Assembly: GCA_010909725.1 (NCBI GenBank)
Contig: JAACMV010000018.1
Location: forward strand, 1,075,444 to 1,139,443
DNA: 64,000 bases
From: Picochlorum sp. 'celeri'
Taxonomy: Eukaryota > Chlorophyta > Trebouxiophyceae
Direction of reading: 5' to 3'
In this document: in pieces, positions 43,877 through 54,740 of the stretch
Position numbering within the stretch: position 1 is the first letter of the stretch
Layout: every line of letters begins with the position of its first letter
Notes under the pieces: generated by a model
The model's input: only the letters and a program-made list of their open reading frames with translations
Told to the model about the DNA's origin: nothing
Database searches by the model: none
Made by a program: the position numbers and the translations under genes

Positions 43877-44266
43877 CCTAATCTAAGGAACTCAACCGCT
43901 TCTCAGTCTGACAACAGCAACCTTGCATCGAACAGAAAAAATGAAACGCCGAGAAATAGTAGTAGGTCATTCGTGCAACATGATATCATTTCACTTTATT
44001 TTTTTCATTCCTCTGTTTCATGGAGACGAGGTGCTTCCAGCAACCTGTGAGAGATGCCGGCATCCATCATGGATCAATCCCAACAACTGCAGTTCCAACT
44101 CAATTACTGTAAGTTGGCTTTGTGCATGACCAGTATTTTCGCTTCCATGAATAGATACGCAGTACCTTGATGTCCACAGATGATATTTATGTATAGTTTG
44201 GCACACTATCTGTGTGCGTGAGGACATCCCGTGAAGACATTTAGGAGCGTCGTCAACCAGAGCGCC
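43877..44266. promoter_or_regulatory. Divergent promoter between golgin and Maf genes
   Basis: 390 bp. It contains a good donor-like site (TTACTGTAAGTTGG near 44106) after a short open frame from ATG 44054, which might be a non-coding first exon or a missed microgene. Confidence 0.35.
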
Positions 44267-44946
44267 ATGCTGGAACTCACTCGAACACTTCAGAACAAAT
44301 CAATCGTGTTAGCATCTGCTTCTCCTCGGCGGAGAGAGCTCTTGGGGCAGATTGGTCTTCGGTTCAAGGTAGGTTGGAGGCATGTCAACCTGCACTGTGG
44401 CAGATTGGATCAATGTTTCAAGTTTATATATAGGTGATTCCCAGTACATTTGAAGAGAATCTAGACAAAAATCTACCAGCCGCGCAGTATGCGCAAGAGA
44501 CCGCCCTCCACAAGGCACGGCAGGTGTATAAAAGCCTCCTCTCGGCAGGAGAGAGGGTTCCCGACATGGTCATTGGGGCCGATACAGTTGTCGAACGAGA
44601 TGGAATCATTTTGGAAAAGCCTGAGGACAACCTAGACGCGGCAGCTACGTTGCGGAGTCTGCGTGGGAAAACACACCAGGTGCACACTGGGGTGGCAATC
44701 ATTGACTCGTCAGCTGACGAGTGCTCGTTTACCGAGACCACAGTGGTGTCTTTCATGGACTTTAGTGATCAAGATATTGATGAATATATTGCATCTGGAG
44801 AGCCCTTTGGCAAGGCTGGCTCGTATGGCATCCAGGGCAAGGCAGCTGCGTTTGTGAAGGGTATTGAGGGATGTTATTTCAACGTTGTTGGATTTCCGCT
44901 GCACCGATTCCTAAGAGAATTGGACCAGTTCATGTCCAATGCTTGA
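44267..44946 (+). CDS. Maf/ASMTL-type nucleoside triphosphate pyrophosphatase
   Basis: 204 residues; exons 44267-44368 and 44434-44946, 65-nt intron (gtaggt...tag). Maf proteins hydrolyse non-canonical or methylated nucleotides to monophosphates (house-cleaning). Motifs: VLASASPRRRELL at the N-terminus, VIGADTVVERDG for metal binding, GKTHQVHTGVAII and the C-terminal GSYGIQGKAAAFVKGIEG. ATG 44267 is the first methionine in frame and leaves ten residues before the conserved start. Confidence 0.93.
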
Positions 44947-45315
44947 GAGATTCTCAATGCGGTGAGGAGGAGAGGAGGGGTGAAATGTTTTTTTCGATGT
45001 GACTGTTCAATCAGCTGCTGTGATTCCCCATGGAGGGTATTGTTCGATCGTAGATATCGAATATACGTATATAGTACGGTTACCGTTAGGGTCAACGAGG
45101 TTATAGGGTTAATGCCGAGGGCATCTCCTAGGGCTGAAAAATAATTGTTCTATTACATGTCGAAAAGTTTGAAGATTAAAAAATACTTGATTTCCGAATG
45201 AGAGATAATCGCGGTGGTGTACCGTGGTGAAACGAGAGCGAGTGAAGACCCAACTGGTCCCATTCCTTCCGCAGAACGAGCTGTAGAAGAGTGATACACG
45301 AGTGTCAAGTAGAAC
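44947..45315. promoter_or_regulatory. Intergenic region with telomere-like motifs
   Basis: 369 bp upstream of the DUF1538 gene. Around 45080-45112 it carries TTAGGG and TATAGGGTTA, similar to telomere-repeat or telo-box motifs. No gene seen. Confidence 0.35.
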
Positions 45316-47773
45316 ATGAAGAAATTTATAAATTCTATCAAACAATGGCCTAGCAGAACCAAGGCAGGTATCGACGGGTTCCTGTACAACAAATTGCACT
45401 TTCAGGACAAACAGGTTGACCTCCTGTGGCATTACCTCTGTACGTGCGATCAAAGGGCTGCGAGGCCCATGACGCAATTGCTTCCAAGCATATGTTTTGA
45501 ATACAAGATTAACTGGTACTCTCTCACCATGATGTTGTGCAGCTGGACTGTGGGACCAGATATTGGCCATTATCCCTATATCAGTGTTGCAGATTGCAGT
45601 GCTTGGAATATTCTATCAGCAGAGTATTTACGACCCAGGACTTCAAGTAATGGGTCTCATATTAGCTATTATCGGACTGACGCTGTTTTTGGATGGACTG
45701 CGTGTGTCCATCATGCCAATGGCAGAGTGTGTGGGACAGGAACTGCCCCAACGGCTTCATCTTGTGTTTGTGCTGTTCGTGGCCTTCATTTTGGGAATAT
45801 TGGTGACGTATGCCGAGGTACGATGATTTAAGGTTTTTTTTTTTACGTTCTTGGGCTTGATTCTGACCGAGTCGTGTGCGATATGCAGCCGGCGATTTCT
45901 GCACTTCGCCCACTGGCAGAGCTTGTGAACCCCAATGATGCCCCATACCTATACTTCCTCATGAATACACAGCAAGAATTGATGGTTCTTGCCATTGGTC
46001 TCGGTGTTGGAGTCGCGGCAGTGATAGGGACGCTGCGCTTCATTAAAAATTGGAGTCTCAAACCTCTCATCTACATGACCTTGGCCCCCACAGTCGGACT
46101 GGCCTGCTATATGCAGTGGGGCAATCCTGACCTGGCGCCTTTGATTGGTCTCTCTTGGGATTGTGGGGCTGTTACCACTGGACCAGTGACAGTCCCAGTG
46201 CTTTTGGCGCTGGGAATCGGTGTCATGCAGAGTTCGCGCAAGAAGCGCCTTGCACAGGCTGCATTGGAGGGTAGTGTTGCAGCTGGAGCAGGTAACGCCT
46301 TGGAGGGCTTTGGGATCGTCACCCTTGCGTCCCTGTTTCCAATTTTGGCGGTTGAGCTCATGTCAATCATTGATGGTGCGATATACGATACAGAGTATGT
46401 TACAAACAAAGCTTTGGAACAGTATAACAGCACCTCGGACCCCAATCCGGTTGATGAGCCCCCACTCAGCGGGGTTGTGTACGGCATTCGATCCATCATG
46501 CCTCTGGTAGCTGTGCTGTTCATTATAATTCTCATAGTACTTAGGAGACCCTTGCCAGAATGTACAGTATGGGTGGAGGCTGCCAGACAGGACGACTCTG
46601 TTTCAAAGGATCAGGGCACACGACTTGACAGGGCTAGTGTTGCCATCTCAAAACTCAACCGCACAGAGTCGGAGTCAAGTTTTGAAGACATCGAAAGCAA
46701 GAAGTCGTCTACAATCGATGGTGGCAGTCCAAAGACAACCGAACCCAACAATTCAGACGAGGAACAGTCAGCCCCGCCTGGAGCAAATGGCACTGTGGAT
46801 GTGGTCACAGAACAGCCCAAGAAGAAACCGTTTATTCTCCTGCGTTGGCTGTTCGCATGCGGACGATGGTGCCGACACAACGCTCCGTTATTGGTTGGAA
46901 TAGCTCTGGCGCAAATTGGAATGATTTCTTTCAACGAAGGCCTGGCATATGCTTTCACAAAGCTGGGATCACAGACTGGTCAGGTGTTGCCTGGTGCATT
47001 CTTGGAAGTTGAGGCCGTTCCGGATTCGCCGTTGTATTCATATGCAGGTGGTCTTATTCTGGTGCTGGTCGTTATCTTTTTCATTGGTGTTTTGGCAACC
47101 AGGGCAGAGCCCGCCCTGAATGTGTTGGGGCGAACGGTTGAACGGTTGAGCAACGGCTCCTTCACGTGCCGAATGCTGATTGGTGCGGTCTGCGTCGGCG
47201 TGGGCATTGGGATGGCTGTTGGATCTGTCAAGATCCTGTATCAGCTTCCCGTGGTGTACTTCATTCTGGCAAAATATGCGATTGCTGTCGGACTGACAAT
47301 TGTGACTGGAGATGCAATCACTGCTGTCGGTACGTTGTGTGAATTTGTAGATGTGGGAGCAAACATATTCTGATTCTGGTCTCATCCTTTTCTCTGCAGC
47401 TTGGGATTCCGCTGGCGTGACCACTGGCCCAGTGACGGTGCCCTTTGTTCTCTCCATTGGCATTGGATTCTCCGAGGCCGTGAAATCGACAGAGGGCTTT
47501 GGCATTCTGACAATCATGTCTGTCTCTCCAATCATCTCCGTGTTGCTCACGTCCCTCCTCAGGAAGCCTGCAAAGGCAGCAGGAAGAAAGATGTCCAAAC
47601 TTAACAGAACATTCAAAAACTTGACGACGTTCAACATGAGGAAGAGGATGGACATTACACCATCGTTCGCCATGGCGACGTTTGAGGACGCAACACCATC
47701 ACAAAGCAGGGAGCCATCGGCTCACGGTGGTACCGAATTCTCTCAACGCGAAGAAGCCTCTACGAGCGTGTAA
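45316..47773 (+). CDS. Double DUF1538 membrane transporter-like protein
   Basis: 737 residues, four exons: 45316-45439, 45543-45817, 45889-47329, 47400-47773 (introns 103, 71 and 70 nt). Two halves repeat the same pattern, each with the signature TTGPVTVP (GAVTTGPVTVPVLLALGIGV and GVTTGPVTVPFVLSIGIGF) and EGFGI..., as in bacterial DUF1538 proteins. About a dozen hydrophobic helices are visible; a charged loop of ~110 residues separates the halves. A transport function, possibly for an ion, is inferred from the repeated transporter-like architecture. Exon 4 encodes the second signature and a basic C-terminus. Confidence 0.85.
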
Positions 47774-47882
47774 TTGTTTGGATTCTTGATTATATTTAAT
47801 TAGCGCTGTTTTTTCTTTTGTTTTCGTAGTATACTGTTGTAAATGTAGCGAGGAGTAAGGCGCAACACCGACACATGCACCC

Positions 47883-49305
47883 ATGTCAACGCTTCTTAGG
47901 GATACCTCGCTTGTGGCAATCGGGGCTGGTTTAGGAATAAGTTTGGTCTACGTATTAGCATCCAAGTATACAAAAAGATTAGAAAAGGAGTATGATGAAT
48001 TCGTAGGGCACGATGGGACGGCCTCAGCGAGGGGGTTGTCAGGGGAAGCTTTGGAGGGTGACGACATCGTGAGGGAGCAATTGACCCGCAACATCCAATT
48101 TTTTGGGTTGGATGGACAGAAATGCATCACAGAGTCGTTCGTGGTCGTCGTCGGACTAGGTGTACGCTGTCGCGTTGGCTCGCATATGCTCTTCACAGCA
48201 TCATGATTGCATTGTATTCATTCTGCTGCAGGGGGTTGGGAGTCATGCCGCTCACATGCTACTACGAGCGGGTGTCGGCAAACTTCGCTTGGTTGATTTT
48301 GACCAAGTCTCCCTGTCGTCTCTGAACAGGCACTGCCTAGCAACAAGGGAAGATGTGGGGACTGAAAAGGCTGCCTGCCTTGTCAAATATTTCAGAAAGA
48401 TTTTCCCAGAGGTGCAGCTAGAATCGATGTGCAAGATGTACTGCAAGGAGACGGAGGACAGCATCTTGTCGGGCGAGCCTGATTTTGTGCTTGATGCGAT
48501 AGACAACATTGACACCAAGGTTGATCTTGTGGGAGCTTGCCACCTCAGAGGGATCCGTGTGTTATCGGTGGCAGGAGCAGGGGCGAAGGCAGATCCGACT
48601 CGCCTTCGATTCGTAGATATTGCTGAATCTTGTGCGGATCCCCTGGCTAGGTCAGTCCGTGCCCGGCTGAAGAGAGAGTATGGCATCAGCTCCGGGGTAC
48701 CCATGCTGTTGTCAACAGAGCGACCACGGTGTGGTCTCGTTGATGCCGGGGAAGAGGGCGACCAAGCCCAAGATATGCTGCAATATCAAATTGTCCCCAA
48801 CTTTAGAATAAGAACAATCCCCGTGTTAGGGACGACACCAGCCGTTTTCGGGATGGCTGCTGCAGGATATATCCTATGCGAGCTCGCACAGCAGAGGCTT
48901 GACACGGAGCCCTTCTTCAGGTTGCCCGCCAAGTCGATACAAACACAGTATCATAGATTAGAAGCAAGACTTGGACGGGAACCAGGGGTTGATATGGCAG
49001 AGGTGGAAGTTTTGATCAGGGAGATTTGGAGAGGGGAGAGTGCTAGAGCAACAGAGCCTTCGCCAGCCACAAAAGGTCTATCCAAAAACTTGGGCAATTT
49101 GTTTCTGACTATTTGGGACCCGTCGAAAAGTGACACAGTAGACAATTTGGTCCTGCTAACGAGAGAGGAAGCAGACATGCATGATGAGCAGATGAGCAAG
49201 CCTGGTGGTTTTGCAGAATTGTGCCAGACTGAGGTGGAGTTTGCCACCAGGGTGGAGAGACGATTGCAGAGGGCAAGGGTGGATTTTAAATACGGATACT
49301 ACTGA
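47883..49305 (+). CDS. tRNA threonylcarbamoyladenosine dehydratase (TcdA/TCD-like)
   Basis: 450 residues; exons 47883-48161 and 48232-49305, 70-nt intron (gtacgc...cag). Splicing creates the nucleotide-binding motif GLGGVGSHAAH of the E1-like fold. TcdA cyclises t6A37 of tRNA to ct6A. Also present: LVDFDQVSLSSLNRH, FVLDAIDNIDTKVDL and VAGAGAKADPTRLRFVDI. The N-terminus (about residues 8-26) is a hydrophobic anchor, as in yeast Tcd1/Tcd2, which sit in the mitochondrial outer membrane. The last codons overlap the Ku80 gene on the other strand. Confidence 0.9.
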
Positions 49306-50871
49306 ATACTATACTTGCTGCCAAAAACAGGCCGGAGCCATGCGTCAGTGCCTGGGATGTCAGCTCCAGGCTCCACAAACCTTTGAGTGAAAAAGGACAT
49401 GGCGCGATGAAGAACAGGATTCGCGATGCGTTCCAGGTCCATTTCTGATTCTTCTAACATATTGCTGTCCACAAAATGAAGTGCTGCTGACGCGGTATCT
49501 AGATCAAGGGAGGAGGCACGAGCCATTGCCAGAGAAGACACATCCTCTGCATACGGAACTTCTTTTAGAATAAGATATCCAGGGTTGTCTGCAACGCCGA
49601 TACCTATGGCTAATTTAACACTGGCACCAGCCCTGAGAACCATGCGTAGGAGGGCCACTTGTTCTTCCTGGACCATTGCATGCGCCAACGAGGAGAGGGC
49701 ACCTGCTGCTTTTGATGAACTCTTGTCAGCACACAAAATCTTCGACGTCTGCAAATTCACGGCTACTCTTAGATGTCTACCTATTATCAAATCAAATGTG
49801 ATTGTCAACATACCCCCATGCATGATACGCATGAAATGGCCTTCTTCGCCATGAACCCAATGATCTGAATACCTCTTTCAGGAGTAATCTTTGATAAATC
49901 AACCAGGGGGTCACTCATTGGCACGATGGACCTTGAAAACTGCACATGGTACACAGTAGCAATTAGTGTTGTAATCTCGCCACCTTGCATTGCCTCACAC
50001 ATACCCTGAATCCCCTGACCCTATCTTCCACCTCTATTGGGTATTCCTGCCTGATATCATCCTCTCTATAATACCCTGCCGCCGCACCCCCACCAGCAGA
50101 TTGGTATGGCCAAGGTGCAGCAGACTCTTGAACATCTGTCTCCGTGGCAAGATGACTAGCGTTCCCCAGAGAGGGAAACGGCTCTTTCTTCAACTTGAGA
50201 ATCACTTTGACTGGTATTTCCAGGCTATTTCCCAGCTTCATCGTGTGACTATATAAAGTATGTGCATCTTTGTTCTCTTTGATCGGGAAACAAGTCCTGA
50301 GCTGGTAGAGGGTGTGCACAGGCTTGACTTGAACAGACTTGCCTAATGCCCAGGCCCAGTGGTCTGATGCGCACCTCGCCTGCTCCTCATCATGCATACA
50401 ATGAATCAACGTGAACAATATAGATGCGTCTGCTAACTGTTCTATAGTACTTTTTGCCTCACCACCTTCCCCGGACTCGAATGTTGACAAGACAACAATT
50501 CTCTGCTTGGCTGCTTTCTTTTTCTGTTCGGTCGTGGTCCTCAAAACCTCCCCAGCCACACGCACAGCGGCATCCATTGACCCTTTATCACTGCCCATCG
50601 TCGGAGGAGGAAGTCGCTGCAACGTCTTCAGCAAATCTACCCCAACAGTTTCAAGGGACTGAACAACAGTCACGTGCTCGTAGGCGTCCCCATCTGTCCC
50701 ATCAAACAATGGATTGCTCGTCGTATCGCATCCAAATATAACTATTCCAACTTCATGGTTTGGCTTGTGAATCAGCTTCTCGTGCACAAAGGTTTGGAGG
50801 GCTGTTTTCGCACTCTCGAAAAAGGGCGAAAACGACGCCCTGCAGTCGAGAACCACGACCGCCTTCTCCAT
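49299..50871 (-). CDS. KU80: Ku80, short form without the C-terminal extension
   Basis: DNA-end-binding subunit of non-homologous end joining, partner of Ku70 in the nucleus and at telomeres. Exons 50871-50005, 49939-49814, 49748-49299, introns 65 and 65 nt, 480 residues. It starts MEKAVVVLDCRASFSPFFES, the vWA domain; then HEVGIVIFGCDTTSNPLFD, YEHVTVVQSLE and DKGSMDAAVRVAGEVL. The beta-barrel core follows (IPVKVILKLKKEPFP; SRSIVPMSDPL; AGALSSLAHAMVQEEQVALL). The protein stops near the end of the core and lacks the helical C-terminal domain that binds DNA-PKcs in animals. Confidence 0.85.
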
Positions 50872-51156
50872 TCTCCTGGATTCCTCTTTGCCTTTTGTTC
50901 CTTTTTTTTCTCTCTCTTCCCGTGGGATATCGCGCTCAACGCGTGTTTTTTTGTCGTTTGAAAGAAACTTCCTTAAATTGAATCTGAAAGAAGAACCTGA
51001 ACAACTTTTCAACCGCAACAGCGGGTTCCACGACAGATCCAATGCAGCAGAGAATTGAAATGAATCACTTTTTTATGAAATACCGTGAGATAAATCCCTA
51101 GAGTGGAAGCGTTACCTTGGGTCAGATTTAAATTGTCGTTGTTGGTCGCCTTCCTG
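50872..51156. promoter_or_regulatory. Shared promoter of Ku80 and SPT2-like genes
   Basis: 285 bp between divergent start codons of two chromatin/DNA-repair genes. Contains CGCGTGTTTTTTTGTCG near 50940. Co-regulation is inferred. Confidence 0.4.
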
Positions 51157-51992
51157 ATGGACGAAAAAGAGCAAACGAGACTCGCCAGGTAGGTGTGGTT
51201 TGCGTGATAGTCAAACAAATGGAATTTTCCAATGGTTTCATGGGTATTCTGCCACGCAGTCGGACGTCTTTCTTCTCAGGTGGGCCGCTGTGCACAAGGC
51301 AAGACTGCATCGGTGCAGGTCACTGGTTGGACAAGTGGTACAACTCCGGTGCCTTCGGCACCACGCCTTCTCCTGACTCTACCATCAAGCGTCAACGGAA
51401 GAAGAGCATCATTCCTGAGTCGTACCGCGCGCATCTTGAGGGTGGTGATGATGTGAGGGTGGAAAAGAATAGATGTAATAATTTGGAGCACAAAAGTAGA
51501 CGTCCCGGTTTACAGAAAGAAAACAGGCGCCCAATCTGCAGGAAAGAACGGCCACCCAAGCGTTTTGTCGGAGCAAAAGAGGGCTCGCACGAGACAGTCT
51601 CGAGGAAAGTCAAGCCCAGGATGAGGGGCACCTTTTATGGCAAAGCTCAACCACCATCATTCTTGCAGCCCGTTCCACAGTTGCAATCATACAGCGACCA
51701 AAGCGACTGTGAGTCTTTGATTGACGATGCGGATGCGGATCCTGAGGACACGGGGTGGGTTGGAGAGCTCATGGAGACACTTGGGCCCTATTCTACAAAG
51801 GACTTTTCTCACATCGATAAACAGAGAGACCGCCGAATGGAGACTTCTTTCCATCGGATAATGGAAGAGGAACGTCGCACGGCGAAGATTGGAAAAGAAA
51901 TAGACCGAATAGAAGCAGAGAAGTACAGAGCGGAAGAAAAGACCAGACGGAAGAGACAGGCTGCCGGTGCATTCATCTTTGATGATTTTTAA
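51157..51992 (+). CDS. SPT2-like chromatin protein
   Basis: 254 residues; exons 51157-51188 (32 nt) and 51260-51992, 71-nt intron (gtaggt...cag). Most of the chain is disordered and basic. The last third has the SPT2 signature: an acidic patch then DRRMETSFHRIMEEERRTAK and a basic alpha-helix ending KRQAAGAFIFDDF. SPT2 binds histones H3-H4 and helps keep nucleosomes during transcription. The N-terminal 32-nt exon was found from splice signals. Assigned from the C-terminal pattern only. Confidence 0.6.
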
Positions 51993-52020
51993 ACGTCATT
52001 CTTTACATCTAATTGATTGA

Positions 52021-52490
52021 TCACCACTTTCCCCACCACGTACCATTCTCCCTTGCCTCGTTCCACTTCTCCAGCCATTCCGCTGGGCATATTGCTCTAT
52101 AATCCCGTGCCAGTCGCTTGCATACATCGTCATCCTCTCCCCGATCAGCCCAGCATTTATGCGCCTCGTTATACTTGACAAAGCAGTGTCTTGCCTGGTT
52201 AGTTGCTGGAAATCTTGGGTCGATTCGGGCAGTGTCGACGGTAATCTGCTTCTTCTCCTCGACCTCGGGCTGGATGTCCTCGGATACAGGTTCAGGAGTC
52301 GCGACTGTGTCCTCTGGATCCGCCACCTGTACTGGAGCCTGCGCACAATATAGTACTCCATGTTACAATAATATCCTCAATTTATGAAACCCCATCCCTG
52401 AGAGCTCGACGAACACGAGCTTGAGAAGGGCACTCGTGACAGAACGACTCGTACCACTGCTTCTTCACACAGAGAGATTGTGTTCCCCAT
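52021..52490 (-). CDS. COX6B: Cytochrome c oxidase subunit 6b (COX12)
   Basis: Complex IV subunit on the outer face of the mitochondrial inner membrane. The second exon (52338-52021) encodes DPRFPATNQARHCF, then KCWADRGEDDDVC and the CPAEWLEKWNEARENGTW end, with the CX9C/CX10C cysteine pattern. An acidic N-terminal extension resembles plant COX6b-1. No methionine is present in that exon; the most consistent first exon is 52490-52455 (MGNTISLCEEAV), separated by a 116-nt gtacga...cag intron, total 117 residues. That first exon is less certain than the rest. Confidence 0.85.
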
Positions 52491-53050
52491 TTTACTATCG
52501 CACACGACAGTACAAATATTGATGTGTGGGACGAGAGGCAGTTGGGACGCAGGAAATCTGGCATTAGGGATCTCCACTGATGGATTTAATCTCCTCCGAT
52601 GGAATGGCCTGTCTGATGGGAAGGAATCTGCCATGTTGAAGACACCGGTCGGGAAATCTTTGGATGGGCAACGCCATTCGCGCGATGACGAGATATCTCG
52701 CGCCACGCGTGGCGCACGCCCAGGAAAAAAAAAGTACCATCAGGTGGTACCTCAATTGATACGAGTACCACATGCTCTCTCCTTCACTCAAGAAATGAAT
52801 TGCAAGTATTCTGTATAGTGAAGTTTTTCTCATTATACGACATATTTGAAGTAAACCTGACAGAAGTTGTCGAGAGTTTTCGGCATTCGTTCTTCTCACG
52901 AGAGAGGAACACGTTGGACAAGGTTTTGCGAGCTCGCACCTCAATTTTGGGTAGACGTGCGAGGTTATATTCTTAAGATTGGTGAAAATAGCGATTTTTA
53001 GTGATCGCACGGCGTCGGAGACAAGCTTGCAGCAGCGTTAGGTCGCCGTT
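52491..53050. promoter_or_regulatory. 560-bp divergent intergenic region with palindromes
   Basis: Between COX6b and the unknown 476-residue gene. It holds two abutting perfect palindromes at 52689-52715 and a nearby TACCATCAGGTGGTA inverted repeat. No convincing gene. Confidence 0.45.
52689..52715. promoter_or_regulatory. Two adjoining perfect palindromes
   Basis: CGAGATATCTCG (52689-52700) is immediately followed by GCGCCACGCGTGGCGC (52700-52715). Both are exact inverted repeats, suggesting protein dimer binding sites. The GCGCCA half resembles an E2F core. Confidence 0.5.
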
Positions 53051-54481
53051 ATGGAAGAACGTGGTACTTCGTCTTCAGGCGTGGCGTGTGGCGTGGGAGA
53101 GGTTCACGATAGAGCTGGGGAGATACGGGGAATGATTCACGATGAAACTACAATGGGAATGTTAGCCCTTTCAATAGCAGAGACGTTCGGAAAGGAGAGG
53201 ATCAGTCGCGAACTGGCCACGAGTATGAGGACACTACTTCCCAAGGCAGAGTTTGTGAGAGTCTCCCTTCGATCCGGGACGGGATTGTTCGTAACAGATA
53301 ATTTATTGAAGGATGGATATTGTATGGTAAATTTGGTGTCCCTCAAGCACAGTCTGAGTGCCCAGAGCATGCGATTGGGGAGCATGCTCCAGATCAAGGT
53401 TCCAGATTATACGTATGGGGCAGCAGATGGGCAAGAAGAAGTAGAATCCCACAAGTTAGGAATCATTGGAGTGGCGCCAGTGATGCTGAAAGCCCTGGAT
53501 ATGGATGATGCGCTTGAGCCTCTGGCAGTAGGATCTCTCATTGTAGGTTTGTGCAGTTCAGAATTTGATTCCCAGACCGTGGAGAGTATCCACGCCTTGT
53601 CCCAGGCACTCGGTGAATCTCTGTTGACGGTGGGGCTGGAGCATGTTTCTCACTTGGCTCATTTACTTTTGTTGCGTGACCAAGATTCAGAGTTTCTGGG
53701 AGGGGAAGAGCCTCTTCAAGATTTGCCTTGGGATGTGCCAAGGCCATTTGGAACGCAGGAACGTGTGGACAGTCTTGAGATGGAGCTCGAGACCCCGTTT
53801 CGTAGGACTGGGTCGGACTCAGAGGATGAAAGTGACGGGTCAGATGACGACTTTCTGATGATGTATTTGCGCGATGCGGGGCTTGCAGGTAGCAGCATTG
53901 GGCCAGACACAGACTTGGACGAAGATGAATCGTCAGAGGACAACCAAGCAGAGCAACGCCCAATGAAAGAAGTGTCGCCTGCAGTGTGCGATGCAGAGGA
54001 ACCATCGTCATCGTCCCATGTCATGGATAAGGGTGTGGAAAAGGCGAGATTCTTTCGTCAATCGCTGCCAGATGCTGGAGTGGTGAGAACATTTGTCATC
54101 TCCCTGATGTGCATCATGGTACACATGGGGTACGCGCTTGTGTCTGGGAGAGAGACAATATCCTTATTCTCAACCTTGTCCTTCCTGGCGGCGTGTATAT
54201 CTTTAGCTTCCTCGGGAGGATTGCTGATGGGCAAACGTGTCTCTTTGACCAGCGTGGACTCTACTGTGGTTATTTTTGCCGTCCTCAATACTTTGCCGTC
54301 GGTGATGAACTTCGTGGCAGGTGAGGACGACTATTCGATTGTCAAGCGAGATTTGCTGCGCAGCATATTATTCTTTGAAACCACTCTGATGCTGTGCCTT
54401 GAACGGAAATCATATGCCTTTCCAGCTCATATGATTGGGGCTTGTGTTGCACTTGCTGTTGCCTCGACGGTTGCGTCTTGA
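53051..54481 (+). CDS. Unknown protein: GAF-like N-terminus plus membrane helices
   Basis: 476 residues, no intron. The first ~200 residues look like a sensor domain of the GAF/PAS size class (ETFGKERISRELATSMRTLL... followed by alternating strands), an assignment of low certainty. A serine- and acidic-rich linker (about 225-325, with SDSEDESDGSDDDF) leads to four or five hydrophobic helices from about residue 335 to the end, with ISLFSTLSFLAACISLASSG and FPAHMIGACVALAVASTV. A sensor tethered to a membrane is one reading. Nothing named matches. Confidence 0.6.
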   Translation: MEERGTSSSGVACGVGEVHDRAGEIRGMIHDETTMGMLALSIAETFGKERISRELATSMRTLLPKAEFVRVSLRSGTGLFVTDNLLKDGYCMVNLVSLKHSLSAQSMRLGSMLQIKVPDYTYGAADGQEEVESHKLGIIGVAPVMLKALDMDDALEPLAVGSLIVGLCSSEFDSQTVESIHALSQALGESLLTVGLEHVSHLAHLLLLRDQDSEFLGGEEPLQDLPWDVPRPFGTQERVDSLEMELETPFRRTGSDSEDESDGSDDDFLMMYLRDAGLAGSSIGPDTDLDEDESSEDNQAEQRPMKEVSPAVCDAEEPSSSSHVMDKGVEKARFFRQSLPDAGVVRTFVISLMCIMVHMGYALVSGRETISLFSTLSFLAACISLASSGGLLMGKRVSLTSVDSTVVIFAVLNTLPSVMNFVAGEDDYSIVKRDLLRSILFFETTLMLCLERKSYAFPAHMIGACVALAVASTVAS

Positions 54482-54740
54482 TATTTCAATTGTTATTGTT
54501 TCATTTTGTAATACATCCACATTACCCTATCGTTCTGTAGCAAAGAGGTACACCACCTACTTTTCGCTCTGAACAGGACCTTGGTCTCATGAGAAGAAGT
54601 TTCTCTCTGGGAAAGCTGCTGCTGACAACGTGAAACTTGGAAGCGCCGTGAGGCCATTAACAATATTGAAACAATAACTTGTTGATATTTTATTTGTGTG
54701 GATTATAATTTGCTGAAGCACGAGCAGCTCGAGTGGAATC

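Noticed and set aside
44054..44110. Short frame from ATG 44054 ending at a strong GTAAGT donor
   Set aside because: No acceptor downstream continues the frame; kept only as a possible untranslated exon or missed microgene.
52382..52564. Minus-strand frame containing one CX9C pair (CVKKQWYESFC)
   Set aside because: Only one CX9C pair, no second one at the right spacing, and it overlaps the COX6b leader and intron; probably chance.
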